This document shows positions 1 through 9,501 of a stretch of 64,000 nucleotides of DNA, in pieces. The position numbers were made by a program, and so were the translations under genes. The stretch lies in assembly GCA_030693065.1 (NCBI GenBank), contig JAUYBL010000037.1, positions 62,001 to 126,000 on the forward strand. Direction: 5' to 3'. The stretch is from Methylococcaceae bacterium. Its GTDB lineage: Bacteria > Pseudomonadota > Gammaproteobacteria > Methylococcales > Methylomonadaceae. The notes under the pieces were generated by a model. That model saw only the letters and a program-made list of their open reading frames with translations, had not been told where the DNA came from and made no database searches. Positions within the stretch are counted from its first letter, which is position 1, and each line of letters begins with the position of its first letter.

Positions 1-3000
1 CCATTGCCCTGAATCTCAATCCCGCCACCTTGCGCAATTCCGGGGTGCGCAAATTAACCGTGCGCACCAACGGCGATTTAATGCTGAGCGAAGGCACCCG
101 TGTCGATTTACCCGCTGGCGGTTTATTGGATTTAACCGCCCGAAATTTTAATGTGCAAGGCAGTATTGTCACGCCTTCAGGCACGGTCAATTTGCGTCCG
201 GTAGTGCTGGATAGCATCATTCTGCCCAGTGCTATTACCCTTGGCTCCAAGGCCTTGATCGATGTCAGCGGTTTGTGGGTCAACGATGGCCTGGATATAC
301 AACAAGGCCGCGCCTTAAGCCCGGTTTCTATCCAGGGAGGGACGGTCAATCTGCTCAGTGAACAGGGTGATTTAACACTGGCAGCCGGTAGTCGCATCCT
401 GGCCAATGGCGGGGCTTGGCGCAAAGCCAATACCCGTGTCGAAGCCGGTGAGGGTGGCAGCATCAGTTTGCGCGCGCAAACCCATCTGGCCGGTGTGGAA
501 CCCGCCAGTCTGATCTTGAATGGCGCAGTCGCCGCTTGGGGCTTGCAGCAGGGCGGTAGTTTGACGCTGGAAAGTAACGAAATCGTCATCGGTAGCGCTG
601 CTGATCTGCCGACGCGCAGCGGCACGGCGCAAGCCTTGTTGTTAACACCGGGGTTTTTTCAACAAGGTGGTTTTGCCGATTTTGACTTGATCGCCAATCA
701 CTATGGGCTGAAAGTTGCCAATAATGTGCAGCTCAATCTGCAGCAAGCTAACCGGCAATTGACATCGGCCGCCAGCACCGCGGCTACCGGCAGCAATCTG
801 CTTAATTTTAGCAATGTGGTCAAATTACCCGATTATTTACGCAAGCCGGTCAATTTGACCCTGTCGTATGCCGAAATGAATGCGCACCGACCCGAGGAGA
901 GCCTGAGCCTGGGCGCGGGCGCTTTGATTCAAACCGATGTCGGCGGCAAGGTGACATTGAATTCTTCCACCTCGATTTTCGTCGAGGGCGGCATCATTAC
1001 CCCGGCTGGTAAAATTGCACTGAATATTACCGTGCCTCCGGTAGTGGTTGGGTTTAGCGATTCGCAAGGCATTTGGCTGGGCGCCAACAGCCGTTTGCTG
1101 GCGCAGGGGGCTTTCGTACAGACCCCTAACAATCTGGGCTTGATCAGTGGTGAAGTGCTGGATGGCGGAACGGTGTCGCTGGAAGCTAAACGTGGCTACA
1201 TCGTCAGTCGTGCCGGTAGCAAAATTGATGTTTCCGGCACGGCAGCTAATCTGAATGTCGCAGAATTGCGCGACGGACGACGGGTACAGCCTTTGCGACA
1301 AGTGGCCTCCAATGGCGGCAGCATTAATTTGATCGCCGGTGAAGGTATGCTGCTGGATGGTGGCCTGAAAGCAACGGCAGGCGGCGCCAGTGCGGCGGGG
1401 GGCAGTTTGCAAGTGTCACTGGACAGAGACTTGCGTAGCAAACCCGATCTACCGATCATCGGTAGTTTGTTCCCGGATAACCGTAATCCTAACCAGCCTT
1501 ATCGCATCGAAGTATCGGCGGACGGCTCGCCCAGCATTCCGGCCAATCTGGTGACGGGGGGGCTGATCAATCCTGCCTTGTTTGGCGGCAAGGCTTTGTT
1601 GAATAGCCAGACCCTCAACCAGGCAGGTTTCGCTGCTCTGACCCTGAAAACCGATACCGCCCGGGTCGCTGGACAAATCAATAGCGGCGTGCTGTTCAAG
1701 GGCGATGTGCAGCTTAACGCTACTCGGCAAATCGTTGTCGATACGCCCAGTGTGCAGTCCGATGGCGGCAAAGTAGTGCTAAATTCGGCTTATGTCGCTT
1801 TAGGTTCTGCACAAAGCCGGATAGGCGACCAATTAGCGCCGAACGCCAGCACAGGAGCAGGGCAATTCGTGGCCCATGCCCAAGGCCTGGAACTAATCGG
1901 CGGTCTGGCTTTCAATGGGTTCAATGACATTCAATTGCTCAGCACCGGCGATGTGCGCTTGCGCGGTTTGTTGGGCGTGACGCAAAAGGATTTTCTCGGC
2001 CAGTTGAAAGTGGCGGGCGATTTGACCATCCAGGCCAACCAGCTCTATCCCGGCACCTTGACCGATTTTACGATAGACGCCGGGAATCATACGGTGACTT
2101 TTCTCAATAGCCCTGGCACGGCAGCACCGGTGTTTTCCGCCGGGGGCAGTTTGACGGTCAACGCCGCCAATATCTATCAGCGGGGCACTCTCAAAGCCCC
2201 CTTCGGCAGTATTAACCTCAATGCGACCGATACTTTACAACTCGCTAACGGCAGTCTGACTTCGGTATCCGCCAACGGCTTGGTGATTCCGTTTGGTCGC
2301 GGCTCCGGCGGCACCGACTGGTTATATCCGCTGGATGCCAGCCAAAACAACAACATCGTCATCGATGCGCCGCCGGCGAAAAACCTGCAATTAAGCGGCA
2401 AGGATGTCGATTTGCAGGCCGGGGCAAAAATTGATTTGTCCGGTGGTGGCGATTTGTACGCTTACGAATTCATTCCCGGCCCCGGCGGCAGCAACGATGT
2501 ATTGAGTGCTGGCAGCGGCAGTTTTGCCGTGATACCAGGCTCTAACTCGGTATTGACGCCCTTTGATCCGCTGGAATCGGTCGGTAGCGGTGTGCAAAAT
2601 GGTGACAGCGTCTATCTGAATGGCGGCGGCGGACTGGCAGCAGGCTGGTACACCTTGTTACCGGCGCGTTATGCACTTTTGCCAGGCGCTTATTTGCTGA
2701 CCCCGCAAGCAGGTAGTCAGGATCAAATCCAAAACACTACCAATCTGGCCGGCAGTGCCGTGGTGGCGGGCCGTTTTGGCGTGGCCGGCACTGCAATTAG
2801 TGATAGTCGTACACAAGGGTTTGTCGTGGAGCCGGGCGGCATTGTCCGCACTCGCTCGCAGTTCATTGACTATTTTGCCAATGATTTCTTTGCCAATAAA
2901 GCCGAGAAAGCTGGCGAAACCGCGCCGCAACTGCCCCGCGATGCCGGTAGTTTGGTGTTGTCCGCGCAAACCCGTTTGAAATTGGCTGCGGATTTGCTGG

Positions 3001-6000
3001 CCACTCCGGCGACGCTCGGGTTGGGTGGGCAAGTCGATATTACCGGCAATAAACTGGCCGTGGTGGCCAATAGTGCCGATTTAGCTAACCTGGCCAGCGG
3101 TACGGTCGGTTTGCTGGCGGAAGATTTAAATAATTTCGACGCGCCTAGCCTGTTACTGGGTGGCAAGCGCAGCAAGGCTGCCCAAGGCCAACGCGTCACG
3201 GTTTCAAGCAGCACCATCAGCGTGGCTGAAAATGTACAGTTGAGCGGTGCGGAAATCATTCTGGCGGCCAGTGAGCAACTGCAGGTTAAAGCCGGCGCGC
3301 TGATTGAGAGTACCGGTAAAACTACGGTGGCTGGCGGCAACTTGATGGTGGCGAATCAAAGCGGCGGTAGTGATGGCGCCTTGTTGCGGGTATCGTCTGC
3401 CGGTCAAGTGAGCGTGAACAGAGACCAAACCGTCACCGGCAATAAAGGCGAGTTGATCGTCGAAGCTGGCGCTACGATCCGAGCCTTAGGCTCGACCTTG
3501 CTCGATGCCAGCAAAAATACCGTGTTCGATGGCGACATCGACATGAACGGTGGTTCGTTGGCATTGAATTCCAGCCGCATCAGCATCGGTGCTGCACCGG
3601 CCAACACGCCGGGCTTGGTGTTAAGCAATACCAACTTTACCTTGGACGAATTACAGCTGAACAGCAAAGGTGATTTCGATATTTACGGTGGGGTCGATTT
3701 CAACGCCAATCAATTGCTGATTTCCGCTGCCAACATCAATGGCTCCGATAACGCCGGGCAAACCGCCAGCATACATGCCGATTTGATTACCTTGACCAAT
3801 CTGGCTGCCAACAGCAATCGCAATGGCACCGGCAGCGGCACTTTGAATCTGGAGGCCCGCGAAATTCGCTTGGGTAGCGGCAGTTATGGCATTTCCGGGT
3901 TCGAGACGGTTAATTTTACTGCCGCACAAGGCCTCAACGGCATAGGGCAAATTTTCGATCCCGTTACCGGCAGCAGCAGTTTTGCGGTGCCGGGCCAGTT
4001 GACAGTGGCGGCTGACCTGAATCTGAACGCTGCTTATATCAGCGGCGGTAGCGGTGCGACTACTGCTATTGATGCCAGTGGGCATCAAGTGAATTTGACT
4101 GCGCTAGGCGATGAGCCGGTCAATGCGGCGGTAGGCCTGGGCGTGAGTTGGTCGCTTACCGGCGACGCCATCAACGGCACAGGACGCTTCCTGTTACCGT
4201 CCGGCATCTTGAATTTGCAGGCCAACAATGGCGATCTCGCTTTGCAAGACGGAAGCCTCATCGACGTTTCCGGGCGGGCGGTAGCGTTTGCCGATGCGGT
4301 GAAATATTCCGCGGGTGGCACGGTGAACCTCAAGGCTGTCAACGGTAATATCGGTCTGGCGGAGGACGCCGACATTCGCCTGGGCGGTGCCAAATCAATC
4401 GCCGCTGATCAACAAGCCAGCGATGCCGGACAGTTGACCGTCGCGGCCGCGCAAGGCCGGTTCAACTGGCTGGGCAGCATAGACGGCAAAGGCGCCGCAG
4501 TTACTGACAGCAGTCTGCGTCAGGCCAGTCTCAAGCTAGATGTCGATACCCTGGGCGATGTGTCGGCTTTAAGCCAGCAGTTGAATCAAGCGAGTTTCAA
4601 TCAAGATCTTAGTCTTAGACAACGCCAGGGCGATTTCACGCTGGCCAACGGCGACAGCCTGAATGCGCGGCAAATCTCGATCGCGGCCGATCAAGGCAAG
4701 GTGGTGGTCAACGGCATTTTGAATGTCTCCGGCGCCAAGGCCGGTGAAGTTGAAGTTTATGGACATGACGGCATTACCCTGGGCGCAACTGGCCAAATTC
4801 TGGCCAAAGGAACGGCGACCGGCGCGGACGGCGGTAAAGTCTTGCTGGATACCGTGCATCGCGATGATAGCGGCAGCGGATTGCTCGATTTGTCGGCGGC
4901 GGGCGGTTTGATCGATGTTTCCGGCGGTCAAGACGGTAATGGCGGTGCGGTACATTTGCGTAGCGGTCGCGACGGCAACGACGTCAATGTCAGCGCCATC
5001 AATAGCACGGTTCAAGGCGCCGATCCATTGCGCAGTGCGCTGGAAGCCACCCGGGTGTATGACAACATCAGCACCATTACCAGTAGCTTGATCAATAGCT
5101 GGAACAGCGATACCGCCAACTTCATGAACAATCGCCCCACCTTGAGCGGCAGTGCGGCGGGTCTGTTCGAGATTTTGCCCGGTATCGAAGTGCGCAGCAG
5201 CGGCAATTTGACTCTGGCGGACGACTGGGACTTTATGAGCGGTGTCTGGTCGGAAGCCGATGCGGCCTGGGATTCCGAATGGCGCTATCTGGATGCTCAG
5301 GGTAATAAAGCCTTGCCGGGCTTTTTGACCTTGCGGGCGATCGGTGATTTGAATATCAACGCCTCGATTAATGATGCCTTTGCCGATACGCCACTACCCG
5401 GTCAGGCCTTGATCGATCCTAGTTTTGCCAGCGATTTTCTCTCGCAAGACTTGTTGCAACCCGGCCTGTCCTGGAGTTACCGGTTGGTGGCCGGTGATAA
5501 CGTCAACTTGGCGCATAGCCATACTGGGGAGCAAGTGAAAGTCAGAACCGGCACCGGTGCAATCGATATCAATGCAGGCGGTAACATCACTTTCGTTGCC
5601 AATCCCGGCAATGCGCAAGCGGCAGCGGCGGTGTACACCATGGGCACCACCGCGCAATACACTCGCAGCCAATTATTGAATGGCGAAATTCCGGGGATTC
5701 CGGCGCAAAACAACGGCGAAACGCTGCAAACTTACTTGGCGAGATTAGGCGCGGAACAACTTGATCAGTTGTTACGCTACGGTTTGCTGGATGAACTGGA
5801 ACTCGCTATCGGCGGCGGTTTGCTGGCCGAATTTCCGACTCGGGGCGGCGACATTCGTTTGACTGCTGGCGTCAACATCGCCGGTATTCAAACCGGTCAG
5901 CAAACCAGCGACTGGCTGGTGCGGGCCGGACAATGGCAAGCGGGCAGTAACAACAATAAAGCCACCGCCTGGGGGATCAACGTCAGCGGCGACCGTAATT

Positions 6001-8330
6001 TTGACAATATCGATGTCAATGACAACGGTAATGTCGTGTTTAGCAGCGGCAACCGCTTTTTCAATCAAAATGTCGGCGCGTTGGGTGGCGGCAATGTCAC
6101 GGTACAGGCCGGCGGTAACGTCACTAATCTGTCGGTGATGATCCCGACTACCGGTAAACCGCTGGGCATCATCAATGCCGATGGACAATGGCTGCAAAAT
6201 GGCACGGTTATCAATGGTGGCGGCGATCTGCGTGTGGTGGCAGGCAACGATATTGTCGGCGGCGAATTTTATACCGGCCAGGGCAGCGCGGCTTTGATTG
6301 CCGGCGGCAGTATCGCTCAAGGCACTATCCCCGGCTCCACGCAAAAAATCGGCGTGCTGCTGGATGTTGGCGATGCGGTTTTCGACGTACAGGCACGGCG
6401 GGACATTCATTTGGCCACCGCGCTGAGCCCAACCATTCTCAAACAAAAGGTGCTGGGCGATTTGGGTAGCAACGTCGATAGCCGCTTTTTTAGCTTTACC
6501 GGTGACAGTGCGGTCAATCTGCAATCTACCGCCGGTAATTTGTTGTTTGATAACGATCTGGATGCCGTCAAACGGCTGAAAGGCGTTTCAAGTAACGATG
6601 GCAGCGGTTTCGAGTATCTGGTCTATCCGGCCACGGTGCGCGGCACTGCCTTGTCCGGTGATGTGCGAATCAATGGCTCGATGACGTTGTTTCCCGATGC
6701 CAACGGTGAATTGCAATTGTTGGCTAACGGTAATATCGGTTCCGATTTAGCGGCTAATTCAGGTAAAAAAATCAGCGTCAACATGTCCGATGCCGATCCT
6801 GCCTTGCTCCCGGGCTTGGCCAATCCGGCGCGCTCATTGGACGGTAGCTTCGTCTCCGGCATTCTGCTGGCGCGTGAACGACTGGATGCCAATTCACCGC
6901 AACCCTTGACCATTCATGCTCCGGTGCCGGTGCATCAGGGGCATGTCAGCAGGCCGTTGATCGTCGCCAATAACGGCAGTATTAGTTTCGATGCGGGATT
7001 GGAAGCGACCTTTCATTTGCCGCAAGCGTCTTCATTTATTGCCGGCAAAGACATCAACAACCTGTCCATCAACGGTCAGAACCTGTCGCCTGAAGATGCG
7101 ACTTTGATCATGGCGGGCGGCAATATCAATTTTGATACCAACGTCGATAGCAACGGCAACGTGGTGTTTACCAAAAATAATCCGCAATTCTTCCGCGTCT
7201 CCGGGCCGGGACAATTGCAATTGATTGCGGGTAAAGACGTGGTTTTGGGCAGTTCAGGCGGTATTCAAACGGTCGGCAATGTCCTTAATCCGGCTTTGCC
7301 TGCCGATGGCGCCAGTGTGTCGGTGTTGGCCGGTGTCAGCGGCGGAATCGATTTGGCGGGCTTTATCCAACGCTACCAAACGAGCTATCCGAGCATATTG
7401 CAGGGCCTGGCAGGTTTGAGTGAATCTGAGCAACGGCAGCGACTGGGCTTGGTGTTACAAGTGTTTTTCGCAGAATTGGAAGCCTCGGCCAAAGCCGCTG
7501 CAGCGACGCCGGAAGGCCAGCGTGGCGCGGCTTATCAGCGAGGTAAAGATGCGATTGCCGCTTTGTTCCCCGGCGAAGATTATCAGGGCGACATCAGTCT
7601 GGTGTTCAGCGCCATCAAAACCTTGGCGGGTGGTGACATCAATCTATTGGTGCCGGGCGGCAAACTGGATGTGGGCTTGACCGGGAAAAAAGCCGCTGAT
7701 GAATTGGGGATAGTGGTGCAGCAAGCCGGCGATCTGAATATCTTTACCGAGGGAAATATCAACGTCAACCAATCGCGGGTTTTCACACTGGGTGGCGGCA
7801 ATATTCTGGCTTGGTCGTCCAAGGGTGATATTGATGCCGGCAAAGGCGCCAAATCCACCTTGTCCGCCCCCCGGCCGATCACCTTTATTGATGATAAAGG
7901 CAATATCACCACCATTTTCCCGCCGATTATTTCCGGTAACGGCATCCAAGCCATTGGCGGCGGCGATGTGACGCTGGCAGCGCTGGAAGGGGTGGTGGAT
8001 GCGGGTGAAGCGGGCATCAGTGGTGGCAATATCACCATCGCAGCGACGGCGGTAATTGGTGCATCCAATATTCAGGCCAGCGGTTCTACTACAGGCGTAC
8101 CGGTAACAGTATCTGCACCGGTCACCGTTGCAGGCGCTGATAGTGCGGCAGCCAGTGCCGCCAAAACAGCGACGCAATCCAATGATAAAGATGACGACAA
8201 TACCGATGGTAAGAATCAAAAAGATAAGAAAACGACAGTAAGTATCTTGAGTGCTGATGTAGTCGGTTTTGGTGATTGCAGTGTCGGTGATGTGAAAGAC
8301 GCCAAGGCCGGTTGCGGCGGTGGCGTTTAA
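1..8330 (+). CDS. Giant filamentous-haemagglutinin-type exoprotein (TpsA, DUF3739-like C-terminus), 5' end outside window
   Basis: The reading frame is open from base 3 with no stop before 8330, so the true start with its signal peptide and TPS secretion domain lies to the left. About 2,775 residues are visible. They are low in Cys and rich in Gly, Asn, Ser, Asp and Val, with endless beta-helix rungs of the type GGNIT/AGGDI/NLNA, as in secreted haemagglutinin-like adhesins. The last ~240 residues (from about 7600) carry the block AGGDINLLVPGG, SRVFTLGGGNILAWSSKGDI, GIQAIGGGDVTL, which I recognise as the DUF3739 domain of VreARI/Pdt-type exoproteins. The tail is Lys/Asp-rich and has a Cys pair (codons 8277 and 8313) separated by 11 residues. 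It is presumably exported through the TpsB partner encoded at 15174. Family certain; cargo role (adhesion or surface binding) inferred. Confidence 0.9.
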   Translation, partial: IALNLNPATLRNSGVRKLTVRTNGDLMLSEGTRVDLPAGGLLDLTARNFNVQGSIVTPSGTVNLRPVVLDSIILPSAITLGSKALIDVSGLWVNDGLDIQQGRALSPVSIQGGTVNLLSEQGDLTLAAGSRILANGGAWRKANTRVEAGEGGSISLRAQTHLAGVEPASLILNGAVAAWGLQQGGSLTLESNEIVIGSAADLPTRSGTAQALLLTPGFFQQGGFADFDLIANHYGLKVANNVQLNLQQANRQLTSAASTAATGSNLLNFSNVVKLPDYLRKPVNLTLSYAEMNAHRPEESLSLGAGALIQTDVGGKVTLNSSTSIFVEGGIITPAGKIALNITVPPVVVGFSDSQGIWLGANSRLLAQGAFVQTPNNLGLISGEVLDGGTVSLEAKRGYIVSRAGSKIDVSGTAANLNVAELRDGRRVQPLRQVASNGGSINLIAGEGMLLDGGLKATAGGASAAGGSLQVSLDRDLRSKPDLPIIGSLFPDNRNPNQPYRIEVSADGSPSIPANLVTGGLINPALFGGKALLNSQTLNQAGFAALTLKTDTARVAGQINSGVLFKGDVQLNATRQIVVDTPSVQSDGGKVVLNSAYVALGSAQSRIGDQLAPNASTGAGQFVAHAQGLELIGGLAFNGFNDIQLLSTGDVRLRGLLGVTQKDFLGQLKVAGDLTIQANQLYPGTLTDFTIDAGNHTVTFLNSPGTAAPVFSAGGSLTVNAANIYQRGTLKAPFGSINLNATDTLQLANGSLTSVSANGLVIPFGRGSGGTDWLYPLDASQNNNIVIDAPPAKNLQLSGKDVDLQAGAKIDLSGGGDLYAYEFIPGPGGSNDVLSAGSGSFAVIPGSNSVLTPFDPLESVGSGVQNGDSVYLNGGGGLAAGWYTLLPARYALLPGAYLLTPQAGSQDQIQNTTNLAGSAVVAGRFGVAGTAISDSRTQGFVVEPGGIVRTRSQFIDYFANDFFANKAEKAGETAPQLPRDAGSLVLSAQTRLKLAADLLATPATLGLGGQVDITGNKLAVVANSADLANLASGTVGLLAEDLNNFDAPSLLLGGKRSKAAQGQRVTVSSSTISVAENVQLSGAEIILAASEQLQVKAGALIESTGKTTVAGGNLMVANQSGGSDGALLRVSSAGQVSVNRDQTVTGNKGELIVEAGATIRALGSTLLDASKNTVFDGDIDMNGGSLALNSSRISIGAAPANTPGLVLSNTNFTLDELQLNSKGDFDIYGGVDFNANQLLISAANINGSDNAGQTASIHADLITLTNLAANSNRNGTGSGTLNLEAREIRLGSGSYGISGFETVNFTAAQGLNGIGQIFDPVTGSSSFAVPGQLTVAADLNLNAAYISGGSGATTAIDASGHQVNLTALGDEPVNAAVGLGVSWSLTGDAINGTGRFLLPSGILNLQANNGDLALQDGSLIDVSGRAVAFADAVKYSAGGTVNLKAVNGNIGLAEDADIRLGGAKSIAADQQASDAGQLTVAAAQGRFNWLGSIDGKGAAVTDSSLRQASLKLDVDTLGDVSALSQQLNQASFNQDLSLRQRQGDFTLANGDSLNARQISIAADQGKVVVNGILNVSGAKAGEVEVYGHDGITLGATGQILAKGTATGADGGKVLLDTVHRDDSGSGLLDLSAAGGLIDVSGGQDGNGGAVHLRSGRDGNDVNVSAINSTVQGADPLRSALEATRVYDNISTITSSLINSWNSDTANFMNNRPTLSGSAAGLFEILPGIEVRSSGNLTLADDWDFMSGVWSEADAAWDSEWRYLDAQGNKALPGFLTLRAIGDLNINASINDAFADTPLPGQALIDPSFASDFLSQDLLQPGLSWSYRLVAGDNVNLAHSHTGEQVKVRTGTGAIDINAGGNITFVANPGNAQAAAAVYTMGTTAQYTRSQLLNGEIPGIPAQNNGETLQTYLARLGAEQLDQLLRYGLLDELELAIGGGLLAEFPTRGGDIRLTAGVNIAGIQTGQQTSDWLVRAGQWQAGSNNNKATAWGINVSGDRNFDNIDVNDNGNVVFSSGNRFFNQNVGALGGGNVTVQAGGNVTNLSVMIPTTGKPLGIINADGQWLQNGTVINGGGDLRVVAGNDIVGGEFYTGQGSAALIAGGSIAQGTIPGSTQKIGVLLDVGDAVFDVQARRDIHLATALSPTILKQKVLGDLGSNVDSRFFSFTGDSAVNLQSTAGNLLFDNDLDAVKRLKGVSSNDGSGFEYLVYPATVRGTALSGDVRINGSMTLFPDANGELQLLANGNIGSDLAANSGKKISVNMSDADPALLPGLANPARSLDGSFVSGILLARERLDANSPQPLTIHAPVPVHQGHVSRPLIVANNGSISFDAGLEATFHLPQASSFIAGKDINNLSINGQNLSPEDATLIMAGGNINFDTNVDSNGNVVFTKNNPQFFRVSGPGQLQLIAGKDVVLGSSGGIQTVGNVLNPALPADGASVSVLAGVSGGIDLAGFIQRYQTSYPSILQGLAGLSESEQRQRLGLVLQVFFAELEASAKAAAATPEGQRGAAYQRGKDAIAALFPGEDYQGDISLVFSAIKTLAGGDINLLVPGGKLDVGLTGKKAADELGIVVQQAGDLNIFTEGNINVNQSRVFTLGGGNILAWSSKGDIDAGKGAKSTLSAPRPITFIDDKGNITTIFPPIISGNGIQAIGGGDVTLAALEGVVDAGEAGISGGNITIAATAVIGASNIQASGSTTGVPVTVSAPVTVAGADSAAASAAKTATQSNDKDDDNTDGKNQKDKKTTVSILSADVVGFGDCSVGDVKDAKAGCGGGV

Positions 8331-8360
8331 TACTATTGACAATAAGTTATTAGGGTATTA

Positions 8361-8434
8361 CTTGGTGGGAGCGACGCGACGCCCAAGTCGCGATTTGAAG
8401 CCTTCGGTCGTGACGTGGGCGTCGCTCCCACAAG
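8361..8434. repeat. REP-like palindromic intergenic repeat
   Basis: The arm GTGGGAGCGACG...CCCA at 8365-8385 is answered by TGGGCGTCGCTCCCAC at 8416-8431. The left arm carries an extra CGACG, which would bulge. It sits just after the exoprotein stop and before a convergent gene. Short GC-rich palindromes of this kind are usually dispersed REP elements; no second copy is in this window. A terminator role is possible, but there is no T-run. Confidence 0.65.
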
Positions 8435-8482
8435 ACACTTTCACAGTAATCAACTGATGCTGAATAGTTATATTCAAGTTAA

Positions 8483-8992
8483 CTATTCCAACTCCTTACG
8501 TCGCTGAGTTGCTAACAGTCCAAATAACCCGCCTAAAAATACCCAGATGGCAGTAGACAAGGGAATATTACTGCTGATCATAAACAACATTTTCTCTGTG
8601 CCTTGACTAAGTTTTTGCTGGTAGTTATTAGCTTCTCGTCTAAGGGCATTAAATCCCCAATCGCTGACAAGTTTTGTCGTTACAACTAATCCATCTTTTA
8701 ATGCAGTTAGAGATGTTTGAGTTTTGCCAGCTAAGTGATCGTTATTAGCAGCGATGTAAGTTGTATATCGCTTGCTTTCCGGATTGTAAGACAAGGTCGT
8801 TACCGCATTGAGCTGGCAGTTTTTACCAATGCATCTGATCGATGTTTTTACATTGGTAAGCTTGTCAAGTTGAGCAATAACAAGTTGTTTGTTTTGTTGC
8901 TGAGCTTCTGTGTTCTTGATTAATGAAGCTTCGGCACCATACGAAACTAAGGCTATTGAGACGAAAACAAGGGGTTTTATTAGTGATTCCAT
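8483..8992 (-). CDS. Secreted protein with PEP-CTERM-like C-terminal sorting signal, function unknown
   Basis: The best start is the Met that begins MESLIKPLVF, giving 169 residues; an in-frame Met 15 codons upstream at 9037 lacks a signal-peptide fit. A signal peptide ends near GAEA. The mature part has one Cys pair (IRCIGKNCQL), likely a disulfide, and a Lys/Gln-rich helical stretch. The C-terminus is IPLSTAIWVFLGGLFGLLAT followed by QRRKELE. That is the layout of VPLPAA-type PEP-CTERM signals: a short motif, one membrane helix, then basic residues, read by exosortase. No catalytic domain is recognised. It is transcribed convergently with the giant exoprotein and divergently from the ExbB-fusion gene. 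The gene is real with good confidence; the sorting signal is an inference from pattern. Confidence 0.7.
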   Translation of the reverse strand: MESLIKPLVFVSIALVSYGAEASLIKNTEAQQQNKQLVIAQLDKLTNVKTSIRCIGKNCQLNAVTTLSYNPESKRYTTYIAANNDHLAGKTQTSLTALKDGLVVTTKLVSDWGFNALRREANNYQQKLSQGTEKMLFMISSNIPLSTAIWVFLGGLFGLLATQRRKELE

Positions 8993-9501
8993 GGCATTAA
9001 ACCTATAAAAAGCAAAATAGCAATTATTAACAAGCAAAGGTTAGGCCAATAATCAAGCGATTGAAGATTCGCAACGAATCAAACGGTGATTGTGGCTGGT
9101 AAATTAATTATTTATCAACAGGTTAATTGTTATTTAACATCAGTATTAGTTTTTATAGCTGTCATTTTGATTGCAGTGGCAGTTATCGATAAGTCTACAT
9201 AGCGTGTGTTTTTGTATGTCTAGCAACAGCTAAATAGCAAAAGGTGTTGTCCTATCAACAGGGTAAGCTGTTGGAATATCAACAGTCAATCAGCAACTAT
9301 TGTTGATATATCAGCACATTACAAGCAGGCAAATACATTAACTTATTGATTTAATTATATATTAATTTAGGCATGATAAGTGCTAATTAATTTAGATGAG
9401 TAATTTAGTGGGTTTGCTCCCGCCAGTCGATAGTTGGCGATTGTTGATGTTGCATCTGGCTAAATAAAAGCACCTTTTTCCTGAAAATTAAAAACCAAAC
9501 A
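8993..9501. promoter_or_regulatory. AT-rich divergent intergenic region with repeated TATCAACAG motif
   Basis: About 500 bases without a gene lie between the PEP-CTERM-like gene and the TonB/TPS run. TATCAACAG occurs at 9113-9121, 9253-9261 and 9277-9285. The last forms part of an inverted pair, CTGTTG(GAATAT)CAACAG, at 9268-9285, and a reverse TGTTGATA follows at about 9301. Repeated half-sites with dyads in a divergent promoter region suggest a regulator binding array. The identity of the regulator is unknown, and no confident -35/-10 pair was picked out. Confidence 0.4.

Noticed and set aside
5772-6524. 250-residue minus-strand frame
   Set aside because: Lies wholly inside the exoprotein gene in antisense; composition follows the sense repeats.
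372-8068. Many long open frames antisense or out of frame within the giant exoprotein gene
   Set aside because: They are shadows of the GC-rich repetitive coding sequence; no signal, domain or ribosome site supports any of them.
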